Of a stretch of DNA of 64,000 nt, positions 35,001 through 47,700 are shown piece after piece (within the stretch, counting starts at the first letter, position 1; each line of letters opens with the position of its first letter). The DNA comes from Sipunculus nudus. Its lineage: Eukaryota; Annelida; Sipuncula; Golfingiida; Sipunculidae. The stretch is from the NCBI GenBank assembly GCA_026874595.1, contig CM049306.1:91836642-91900641 (forward strand), written 5' to 3'. The position numbers and the translations under genes are program-made. A model generated the notes under the pieces. That model ran no database searches. It saw only the letters and a program-made list of their open reading frames with translations, and was not told where the DNA came from.

Positions 35001-38000
35001 AGGACACATCTTTAAAAAGATGTGGATGCATTTTCAGTCAAACATTTCATCTCATATATTTCATCTTACACATATAGTTCTCCTGCCAAGAGAGGAAGAA
35101 CACTATCAATTTTGAGGTCACAAGGTCAAAGGTGAAGGTCACAGGAGCCATCTGTCCAAAAATAAGTTTCTGGATGATAATTCCTGCTTTATTGATGTAT
35201 AGATTTCAAACTTGACTTGCATATGTCCCATTGGAAAAGCAAGACCCAAATTGATTTTGGGGTTATGAGATCAAAGGTCAAGGTCACAGGACACATCTTT
35301 AAAAAGATCAAGGTCACAGGACTAACATCTTCAACAAGATTGTGGATCGTTAGATGGAATAAACAATAAATATGCCAAGTGTCAGTATATGCTGCTAAAA
35401 ATGGGGGTCTGTTCTTGTAGGAGGGGGGCCTACTATGTCTGGGGATACTCTGGCACCTGCGGTGCCAAGAAATGTCTAGTTCACTATTAATTCCAGTAAT
35501 AAATTAAAACTGGGATAGTAATTAGCACAATGATATTGTTTGTCCCTCATTCAACCAACAGTGTGTATACTTTATTTGAAAAGATGTTTTATTTTATCAA
35601 ATTTACTGAATCTTTTATTTTATTTTGGTGAATAAAATTAAGCATGTACTGAAAACTCCAATGTGCAAAACTTTTTAATAGTGATTCAAGGAATATTCTT
35701 GTAGATGCCATGTTGTGGCATTATTTTCTTTTAAATTCAGTTTAAACATTTATGATTTAAAAATAATAAAATATATGTGTATGCATAATATGACCCAATA
35801 TGAGCTACACTCTGGATATATGATGATTGCAACTTTTGCAACAATTCTAATATTTTAACTTATAGTTTCAGTTTTTTACTCTGTATATATAATGATTGCA
35901 ACTTTTGCAACAATTCTAACTTATATTTTCAGGGGTTTTTTTATTAAAAATTTATAAAACCTGTTAATAAAAAAATGATTCAGATAAAAACTTCTTAATG
36001 GAAAAAGTGGATATACTTAAAAAAAGTAGGATTATATATAAACTTAAATGGATTATTCCCTTGAAAGTGAAATAAAGGTATTAGTCCATTCTGTCCACTT
36101 GCCTGTCCATCTGTAAATTTTTATATGCATCACAGTATCTCAAAACTTTTACTGTTTTTCTTCATGACAGTCTTGTAAGAGTATTAGTTTGCAATCATTT
36201 ATTTAGAACTTTACTATTACCAAGTAGGAGGGCCCCTTTCCTCTTAGATTTTCTTATTCTTATATAAATGAAAAACATTACAATAGAATATTTCTACATC
36301 CACCTTCGTGCTGCCCTCACTTTTCCATTCTCCGAACCCCATCCCAAAGTCAGACTCAGTTAGCAAGAACAAGATGAATCAGATATATTCATACTTTAAT
36401 ATTTTGTAAAACTATTCGTCCATAGGTACCTATGTACATGCCAGAAATTATGTCAATATTGTGTAATATGTAGACATAGTGGGCATCACAATAATGTACC
36501 TTGTCAAGACTAAAGAGATATTGTGTCATACAGTCACAAATTCATAAATCACTTCATCAGCATAGTTAATCATAACATCATATCTGTCAAATTGAAAGCT
36601 TGCAGACCACCATACATTTTAGATCCTTCAACAAATAGCCATATCATCATTCTACTACTGCTTATTACTGCTGTCATTGCATTCATATTTGCTCAAATAT
36701 ATCACAATTTTCAACCCCTCCTAAATAAATAAAATATAAACCACTATATTTGACTCTATTAATCCATCAGTCAGGTAATTTCATTTATCATTTACTCATA
36801 TATTACATTACATTCCTTTATAATAGCCCAACATGTCCATGATATTCATAAGCTTTATCGACTCGATATAGTATCACAGTTGAGAAACATTTATAGTCCA
36901 ATCACGATCAGCTGAGCGCCGTGACCCATAGGTCCCTTGTTTTTCGCTGTTTTTGAGATCTTTAAAGATATGGTCATCTGTTAACAGATCACAAATCGTA
37001 ACCATTAGATCTGAAATCTTCTCACTTGACATCCAAGGAGGTCCATAAAAATTCTCTGTGGAAACCTGAAATTAGGTCTCTGTTACCCATTTCCTCTGAG
37101 TTATAGGGCTCAGAAGTACCCCCCCAGAATAACTAAAAATTTGATCAAAAGCTCCAGTATCTGAACAACTAATGATTTGATCACCATGATTCTTTGCATA
37201 GGTATTGGTCATGGAGTGTTTGATTGGTTTCTGCAGAATGGTGGTGCCACCTGCATTTTTTTTCAAATTTTATGCATTTTACTCAATTTCTTTACACCTT
37301 CAAAGATGTTGTTGTCTGTAAACAGGACACAAATCGTAACAATTGGACCTAAAATCTTCTATCTTTACATCCATGGAGGTCCATGAAAAATCTCCTTGGA
37401 ATCCTGAAATTTAGGTCTCTGTTACCCATATCCTCCGAGCTAAGCTTCAGTTGAATGGGGATACCACCTACAAAATTTGGCATTCAGATGATAAAATTCC
37501 TTTTGTGAATGTCTTCTTAGTCAGCTGAGTGTCATGACCCATGGGTCACTTGTTTCTTTTTAGTAAATTTTACTATATTTTTACACTGTATGTTTTAGAC
37601 TTATAAAAAAATAGTCTTGTTTCTTCCTTCATAAGACTAGCTGATCCAAAAGTATTTGGATAAGGATCTTTTTCAAATGTGTGAATCTTAGAAAAGTGTT
37701 CCAATTACTGGTAGGCTTTAAATTGGTTTTCTCTTTGTGTTGATCCAAAACCTTTGGTCTTTTCTTACTTATTCAGGGTTCTTTTGTACCCTTTAACAGC
37801 TTTGAAAAAGCATAGAATTTTTTATATGTAAAATAAGCACTTACAAATTAAGAACTGTTAGAAAAAATTTCAATGTCACAAAAAGAGTCTATCAGTTTGA
37901 TTATCTATGAATTTTGATTTTCTCTCATTTTTTCTCATTCTTCAGTGATTTTGTTACATAATGAATAAACAAGAACAATACAAATTGCATCTGGGTTCTA

Positions 38001-41000
38001 AAGATATTCAGTATAGGCCATTATATAAAAAAAAAATATTTGACTCAAGAGATATTTATTTGATAGATGTGCACAGGTATAGACATACCTTTAAAAGGGG
38101 TCTATTATGATATCTGATATCTATTAACTAAAGATAATCCCATGAACTTTCTGTAAAAGAAAAAGGCCAGAAAATATTGACCAAAGGCACACAGGCTAGT
38201 GTTCATTTTGTTTATATTCACATGTTTATAACTTAGGGGGGGGGGATCTTGATGAGCCTGAGTTTTGCAAAGGGCATTTTGCAACTAAAATGATCTTTTA
38301 ACTTCTGCATATACACAACCAACCACCTTAGATCACATGATTTTTCAGTTTGTCTATATTGGTGCATGTGCCCTGTTTACTAACAGCTTGTAGATCAACA
38401 AGCTCGTACATCTGTCACAGAGGCATAACCTACAGTTCATTAATATGTACACAGAATTAGCCAGAAATAGCATGAATTCTACAGTAAAGGTAGGTGTTAA
38501 GCTTGCCTGAATGATAATCCACATTTCAGAACATGAAACTCTCAAAAATTTGTCATTATACTGAATTATTCAATGAATGTGCCCTTTGACTTAAAAGAAC
38601 GGAATCACTCAATCCAGAAAGACTTTGAAAAGTCTTTTTACCATAATATTGTAAAATTCAGAAATAGATATTTAAATGTAATCTGAGGATAAACTAAATA
38701 ATGCTAATGATTAAACAGTGGAAATCATAAAAGGAAATTACATAATATGGATATTCCAATATCCTTCACAATACATGTAACAACTGTGAAATACAGTAGA
38801 GCCTCATTTATCTGAACACCATTCATTCAAAAAAGTGTTTATCCAATAACATACTTAGAACCAAAATGTTGTTAACTTTTCTGTAAACAATATGAAAATC
38901 TGAAAAGCTGGAATGAAAGATTACTTTGAACCAATTAAATGTAAGCTACATATATCAACAGCAATAAAAACTGACCGTTTATTAGTATCCCTGATCGCAG
39001 GTAATAGGGCAAAAAAAACAATGAAAATGTTACTCTTCAAAATGTTCAAAAATGTAACCTTGACAGATTTAAAGCAAACCAAGGTTTATATGTGGCCGTT
39101 TAATGCTGAAATCTAATTTTCTTACCATACCAAATTTTAGATTGTCTTAGATGATGTCCTTATAATTTAAATAAGCATACATGTTTTTAAATAATCATAC
39201 AGGTTGCATATGTACCTGAATATAGCTCTGCTGATTGAAAGTTTCATATGGCTTTTGTGGTCAGAAAACATTCAGTCCTCAGAAATTTAATAATATTTCA
39301 TGCCTTGATAATATACATATTTGCAGAACCATAAAGGCAAAAAAAAATTTTTGACCAAGTTATTCTTTGTCAACTCATTAGAAAGGTCTAATGGCATAAT
39401 GATATCACTTAGGCCAAAGTATTTAAAGGTTGGTTTCTCAGGCATGGTGGACATTAATTTTGACACACTCTTAAAAAATTTTATTTTGATTTTTAGTAAA
39501 AAAGTTACTGATTTTGAGCTGCTCAGACATTTTTTTAAGTTAGGAATATGATTTAAAAAAGCGTATAATATACCAATAATACTCCTATTTGTTATGTTGT
39601 GGTCTTTACCTATTAAGCAAAACATCCCTGTCATCATCATGCTGTTGTCTGATCATACAAATTTTTTATCAGAAAACATAAAATGAAAAGGTTAAAAAAC
39701 ATCACCTGCCCCACTGATTTCTTTAAATAAAGTTCCTGAGAAACATGCCTTTAGAGTGCTTTGATGAATGGATCCCCTGTTTAAGAACAACAATTTATTG
39801 TTCTTCCGATTCCCTGCTGTCATTGTGCTTATATCTCAGGAGTGGTTCAAGGTATTGGTCCGCATTTTGGCATGTCCATTCATCTTGAATAGTTTTCTGG
39901 TAAAGCTGACAGATGGCACCACCTACCTTACCGTTTTCATAGTATAAATTAATGCCCTTTTCTCAGGAATGATTTGCCTGTTTGGCCTGAAATTGTGAAT
40001 GTCCATCGATCTTGGATACCTCCATCTCATGTTCAAGACTGGTGGCCCCATCTGCAATTATTTTTATGTGGCGTCCATCCGTACATTTGCTTTCAGTGAA
40101 AATTGCTCATATCTGAGGAGTTGTTGAATGTGTTGGTCTGAAATTTGGCATGTAAATCCATTTTGGAGAGTTTTTTGGTCAACCAGACAGGTGACGCTAC
40201 CTACCTTACCATTTTCATAGCATAAATTAAAGCCCTTTTTTCAGGAATGATTTGCCGTATTGGCCTGAAATTGTACATTTCCATAGAACTTGGATACCTC
40301 CATCTCACCTTCAAGACTGGTGGACCCGTCTGCATTCATTTTTGTGTGGCTTCCATCCATGTATTTGTTTCAGGTCCAAGTTGCTCATATTTCAGCAGTC
40401 ATTCAATGGGTTAGTCTGAAATTTGGCATGTAAATCCATCTTGGAGAGTTTTTTGGTCAACCAGACAGGTGGCGCCACCTACCTTACCATTTTCATAGCA
40501 TAAATTAAAGCCCTTTTTTTCAGGAATGATTTGCCGTATTTGCCTGAAATTGTACATTTCCATAGATCTTGGATACCTCCATCTCACATTCAAGACTGGT
40601 GGACCCGTCTGCATTCATTTTCGTGTGGCTTCCATCCATGTATTTGTTTCAGGTCAAAGTTGCTCAAATTTCAGCAGTCATTCAATGGGTTAGTCTGAAA
40701 TTTGGCATGTAAATCCATCTTGGAGAGTTTTTTGGTCAACCAGACAGGTGGCGCCACCAACCTTACCATTTTCATAGCATAAATTAAAGCCCTTTTTTCA
40801 GGAATGATTTGCCGTATTGGCCTGAAATTGTACATTTCCATAGATCTTGGATACATCCATCTCACATTCAAGACTGGTGGCACCATCTGCAATAGTTCTC
40901 ATTTGGCATCCATCTGTACATTTCCTGTAGGTGAAAATTGCTCATATCTGAGGATTTGTTCAATGTGTTGGTCTGTAATTTTGCAAGTACATCCATCTTG

Positions 41001-41623
41001 GAGGGTTTTCTCATCAACCAGACAGGTGGTACCACCTACCTTTCCATTTTAATCATATAAATTAATCCCCTTTTCTCAAGAGTGATTCACCATATTAGCC
41101 CTGATATTTGGTGAAAAATATTGTTTCTCAAGTTGATAAATGGAAGAAACCATGTTTGCTTGCCAAGTGACAGTATATGCCGCTGAAGATGGGGGGGCTT
41201 ATTCTTAAAGGGTGTAGGGGGGGGGGGATTACTATGTCTGGGATACTATGGCACCTGCGTTGCCAAGAAATCACTAGTTTTTCATGGATCAACAATTTAT
41301 TTGCAATGAAGACCAGGTCTATATTAATATTGCTAATTATTCCTTAAAAGGATCCTTAAAGGTCCTGAAAATGGACTAAATATTGTGTTGATCATACAGC
41401 CCATTTCAAGTATTGAAGCCAATGTTCGTATTTTCGAGCCAAGTTGGAAAAATTCAACATATTTTATCTTGACTGGTTAAGAAAAAAAAAAAGAAAAAAT
41501 CGCTGACTCACACCATAATTTTTGTTCACTGAGTCTTAGAACAATGATTATTTGCTTGGCCTAAGTGCATGCACCAGAGTACCACATATGGTTTAGTCTT
41601 AATTGTTCAAGTACAGTGCCAGT

Positions 41624-41717
<94 letters not shown>

Positions 41718-44700
41718 TCAGAATTTTGTTCACATGGACAAAGCAAATTAGATGTACATTGGAATGTATCTGAAAGACCACCTGTCTTAAATAAGACCAC
41801 CTGCATTAAATAAGACCACCTTCCTATTGAGACCACTATAAGGGAATAGAATGAAATCACATTGGTTACAACTGACCTATCTAATAAGTCCACCTGCAAA
41901 TTAAGACCAGTTTTGGCCAGTCCCACTGTACTTAATCTCTTACCTAATTTATCATGTTACCTAATGTTTTTTCATGTGAATAATTTTTTTTTTCAGGGAT
42001 ATCAGATCATCTGTGGAGAAATGCGGGGGATCCATAACATCCATATTTCAAACATTGTGCAGCCAAAAAGATGACAGAAAACAAGACTTAATCGATAACA
42101 TCTGTGAAAATACCACCAATGTTTGCACCACCATACCACCAAACACACCATCCCCCAGTCCAACTTCACCAGTGAGAATTGATCCTACATCAGTGCCAGA
42201 CACCGTGACATCAGAATTTTCCACCAGTGAATCACCTAACCTCCCAGAGACCACGCAAGTTCCACCCTGCTTTAAACTGGTAGGTGAAAATAAATTGTTG
42301 TATCATTTGACAAATCCACTTATTCCAGTATTTCCATTTTATGTTTTGAAATGTGATATATTTTCATTTTTTTTTTTTCTTATTTGAATACAGATTCAGA
42401 ATTTTATCCTGAAATACATTTTCAGCATGGTGACATTTTGTTATACAACCATCTAAGTTGTGCTGTATTAAGTATGGGCAGCATCAATATGTAATAACTA
42501 ATAAGGGATTTGATGAATTTTCATGAAACTTACAATTTACAATTTATTTACCAGTATAGAATTTCTCACATGAATTCAATTCTTGGGTAATTCACACATA
42601 TGTTATGAGGTCATAGGTCACCACACTTAGTATTGCTAGAATAATAAGGAATGTTATCATGGTGGATTTATTCTGTGCAAAATCTGTGCATATTTAATGA
42701 GGTCAAAGGTCACAAGACATAAAACAATCATATTATGTGCAGTTTTTGCGCTCTTTTCTTTTCATGTAAATAGGAATTTATGCATATTTAATTCACTAAT
42801 GAAACAGTATTAAATACTGCCATGTTATCACCATGCCCTCCTACTGTGTCAGGAAAGGGTTAGTTTAAAAGCATGTTTACAAATTTATGATGAAAAATGA
42901 TGCTAGAATGGAGTATAGAATACAGGAATCTCTGCATAGCTTTGTTGACCATGGGCCACTTTTTTGATGACTTTGAGATTGTTTGAGGTTTGAGGTTGAC
43001 TTTGAGGTTGTTGTGTCCTTGATAAAAAGTGTTTATTACAACATTTTTATAATCAATAAATGCATATTTGAATTATTAAACTTAACATATATTTACCTTA
43101 ATTAAATATTTAACATACCGGTATATCTTGCTGTACTGGATTCTGGCTGCTTATTAACACAAAAGAATTTTTAGCTCAGCTGACTTAAAGCATGGTCCTT
43201 TATCTGTCGGCTGTCTGTCTGTTAAATAATGCCGTCTGTCTGTCAGTTAAACTGGCACATTTTGAAACCATTAGATCTACAAATTCGAAATTCGGCATAC
43301 AGTTAAATGTCTCCAACATCTCCTACCATACCGAAAATTGAGTTACTACTACTTCATTCCTTCCAGATATTAAGGGAAAACCTCAGTTTTCTATTGATAA
43401 CCCATTGTCACACTTCAGGACTGCATAATATAAAAACCACTGATCTGTTTTTGATCATATTTAATAATAAAATATTCCTCTCTAAATTTCCTATATACAT
43501 ACCAGAAATTAGGTCAGTATTGTGTAATTTTTTAAAATAATTTTTTATTGGTTTATAATAAAAACTTGAAGAAAAATTAATGGAAAAGAAATTTGATAGT
43601 TAATGAGTAACAGGGAATTACTTTGCAATTACTGATGTTGTGTTGATCTTTTATGGATACTGTTTCAGTTTTTTAATTTATATTTATTGCAAAAATTTTT
43701 TTTTTAAATATATTTTTTTTTTATTTAAAATATGACTGTCAGTATGTTTGACTAACAACACTAAGACTAGTGGCTGTATCAGCTGTCACATGATACTATG
43801 TATATAATTGAAATTGATATTACTGGTTCCTTTATTTCAGTTAAAAAATTAAACATGCCTATCTCCAGTTTGCTCCTTGTATAATTTATTTGGTTATTTT
43901 TTACATATGTATTAGTTTCATTATTTTTCATTTTTCTGATACATGTATTAAAAAAAATAAAAATATTCAAATATGATTTTAAAAATCAGATCTTAGACAA
44001 GTTCTCATTATGATGTCGACAATGTAAATAATTGTCATTAGACTCTTGCTATGTTTAGTGTGTAGATTGATGTGAAAGTATTCAAAAGTGAATATTTTAT
44101 AGTTTTATTTTTAAATATAAATAAAAGCCATAAAACCAGGTATTTATGATCATTATTTAAATTTTTAAATTTGTATATGCTAGATTCCCAACAATTTTGT
44201 TTGACTGAAATTGAATAAATACTCATGAAAAAAAATTAACATGATAAAACTGACAAAATGGTGTTTATTCTTGCAGCAACAGGCCAAGTCATAACTTGTT
44301 CATCATTAGCATGCAATTTTCCAAATGTAAATAATATAAATGACATCAATCCTCTTCCCTATATCCCAGGGTTTTATCCAGATCTTGAGTTTAACACCAT
44401 CATCTCATAATACAGCTTAAAGTTATGGCACAAACTAGCATTTGCAAACTACCCTTCCAAATCATATTATGTGATTGTATATAACAGCTGAGTGCTGTGA
44501 CCCATTGGTCCCTTGTTTCTGTTTTGTTAAGGATAAAGAGATACCAGACACTATAAACTTAACTGAAGGAGATGGGGATTTTAGTTTGTTGTTCAACCTT
44601 ACGACATCAAACTGCGGCTGCCAAGCAGATAAATGTGCTGTGACATTTGAGGTGGAGCAACCAGAGGTGAACCCACAACCAAGGTATCGGTGATCATTTG

Positions 44701-47700
44701 TATTTATATGCCCTTGTAAGGCCTGATATATTATAATAATAGCAGCATCCATCTGCATGTCCATCATCACAGTTAAACTTAAGTTTTGCATTACTTACCA
44801 GGAATTTGATGAATTTCGTAGAAACTCTCTAGAAATATTAAACAAAAAAATAACTCATCTGAGATCAACTCTCTGCAAACTCTGCACATATTAAATGAGG
44901 TCCAGAGTTCACCATACTTTGCATGGTGTCAATGTGATAACTTGCCAGGATTCTGGTGGCTTTTCAGTAAAATTGCTATAAATATTTACCACTGAAATAT
45001 GAAAATTCTGTGCATATTTTCTTTAGATGAAAAGGTCACCAGTCTTTTGTAGCTGCAATAACCAGGATTTTGATTAGTTTTGATGAAATTCTGTATGGAT
45101 GTTAACAAAAAATAGCTTGCCTGAGTATGATTCTTGGCAAAATCTGTGCATATTAAAGAGGTCAGAGGTCACATGACAAAAAGTCATAAAAGGCGCTTGT
45201 GTGAGAATCTTTATTTTCTGTTTAACATGATAGATTCAGAACAACTTCCATTCTATAACAAAAAGCAATTTTGTGAGTAACCTTCTTTGAATGTCTATTG
45301 CTGTTTCTCTCTTGCAGATGTCTTTCTACAGGAAAAAGTATAAAACAAGTAGTAGTGGCACCCTCTAGCTCATCGGCACGGGAGAACTGGTGCAAATTTC
45401 CCATAAAAGGCCGCGGTAGGACAGAAATTGATATCCCTCTAGTTGCAAAACTAGATGGAAAGTATGATGGTACTCAGGTGCGAAATCTCATTATAAAGCT
45501 ACAGAAGAATACTTCAGCAGGTGTAGAAGAAACTCAAATTAAAAGCATAGTGGTAAGTTGTAGGTAGTTAGTGATTCCAACATTGTTTCTCTAGGTACTG
45601 ATATGTGGTTTTGCAGAATCCCATTTCAGACAGTGTGACAGGTCAGTAGGTAAAAATCAACCAGTTGTCAAAATGGGTTAGTCTACCGCACCTGAAGATC
45701 GTGGACAGGTAATCTTCCCCATTTGCTGGGTCATAACACTGAGGAACCCCCCAAAGGTGAAATTGTTTGTGAGTGAACCACTGGTATGACTCTTCTTTGA
45801 ATAGCGCTCACCTTGGGTGGTGGACAACTTGGTGAAATGTTAACATGCTTGGCTGAGTTGTTGAACTCGTGGCCACATGGCCTCAGGAACAAGGAGGCCA
45901 GTTAAACCATGAATATGCATTTAAATATGCTTTGAGATCCTGTCAGACATAAAATTGTTATAATGTGTCGGTGAGTTTCATGCATCTCATACCTACCCAT
46001 ATAAATCTAGGGGTAGAACAAAGCCAGGAAAATGTGAGTTTGAATCTCAGCCTAGGATTGGTGAGATTTATCATGGTCAATCCAAAGCCAGGAAAGTGCT
46101 CTGTAAGCTTAATGGGGAGGCTGTACCCCACAGCCATGTGTCACATATAAATGAGTTTAACTTTAGGGTTTTACTTGGTGTTATGACTGAGCAGTAAAAG
46201 GCATTATTTCCAGAGAAAAGCCAGAAATATCAGTTATTCAACTATTGATAATTGATAAAATGTTATCTCTGTGAAAAGAGAATCTGAAAAAAATTATTTT
46301 ATCATCCATTTCTTAATGGATGCAAAAATTTTAACAGTTGCTGTGCAAGTAATATATTTATTACATGTGCTATGATAAGATTCATGCAATATTATTTTAT
46401 TTTTTTCCAAAAGAGCAAGCCACAAATATAAAAACTGATGTACTGGGTAATTTAATTTGTAAACACTACAGTAACCACTCAGCTCAGACATTGCCATTTA
46501 TGGTCATCTGACTGTATCAAGATGTAAGTGGTAACCAATTTCAGGTTCCTTGAGCATTGACCACTTGCTGTTATGGGCCATTTTCCTGTGGCAGAAAGGG
46601 TGGTCCCTGAAAGCAGGGACCACTGTAGTGATTATTGTGCCATAAATTGAGATTGTTTATTAATTTTTCAGATGAATGTGGTAAACAGGGACAAGAAAGC
46701 TACATGTCAGTCCATCAATGACCCACATATCACGACATTTGATGGCCTGTGAGTACATAAAACACTACCAACAAACCTGTCTGCAGGTATTGTTGTATTA
46801 TTATCTGGTTTGTGCAGTTCTTACATGGCCAACATAGTAGTTAGTACCATCCATCAGTGACATAAAAATAGTTAAGATGAATAAACTAACACTTTCCTTG
46901 TGACACTGTAGTGTTGATATGTTTCAACTGGCTCCCCTGGCACCCAGTCCTTAATGTTCTAGCACATCATACTCATAATCACAATGAAAGTCCTGTAAAT
47001 CACCTTTTTGTGCTGTTTTTCTCCTACAAAGAAGTGTGGTGTCCCCTAAATCTTAGTCCTAAAAACCTTTTCTTGCATTTTTCTGTCAATTCCAAAATTT
47101 TGCTCAGATAAAATGGAATTAAATCGCTGTAAACTGTTACATATTTTGTAATACTTTTTTTTTCTTAAATTTTACATGTTACAGCGCTATTATTGTACAT
47201 GCCAAAACTCACTTTCATGGATACTATGTTTTCTGCTGGATCCTGATAATCCATTCATTTCCAGATATAACCCCCCATGGTTGAAATTTTCTTAAACTTT
47301 GCATCATTATAGGGTCCAAGACTGATGGTGCCACCTACAAACCCACTTTCATGTGACGTCCATCTGTGCTTCTATTTTGGTTGAAAATTTTACTCATCTC
47401 AAGAGTGGTTTCATTTATCAGCCTATAATTATGCAATCTCAGACACCTAATGTAATCTTGTATTCTAGTATTGCATGGTATTTGTCAGTTATATAGACCA
47501 TTTATCCCACCCAGGTAGTTAGTAACATCTTAATGAAAACCAAGTGTATCCTTTTAATTTGGTTGAATATAAGATTTCATTGGACACTACTTTAAATCAC
47601 ATGTCCATGGCCCATGTTTTCTTGTTTTTATTGAAAACAATCAGTGCACACAGTAAACATGTGTCCATGAATGCATGAATGCATAAATGATTTAATTTTC

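Larger units (their letters stand above)
27147..41996 (+). other. Intron 4, 14.9 kb, filled with families A and B
   Basis: Largest intron. It holds a 63-bp tandem (28190-28390), two family A copies (29545-31660), a complete family B element (32007-35479), further A material (36909-37552), a 280-bp array with a B-type 3' end (39790-41277), an AT microsatellite (41625-41717) and a MITE (41757-41928). No extra exon was found. Confidence 0.7.
42280..44531 (+). other. Intron 5
   Basis: Contains a weak repeat with 'gggatttgatgaattttcatgaaact' (about 42440-42740) and a family A copy that runs almost to the acceptor (43168-44516). No extra exon seen. Confidence 0.7.

Noticed and set aside
33194-35115. 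Several 60-97 codon frames on both strands
   Set aside because: They are the same translation of the 145-bp tandem repeat in successive units, with no gene structure.
41565-41813. Tyr-Ile repeat proteins on both strands
   Set aside because: Translation of an AT microsatellite.
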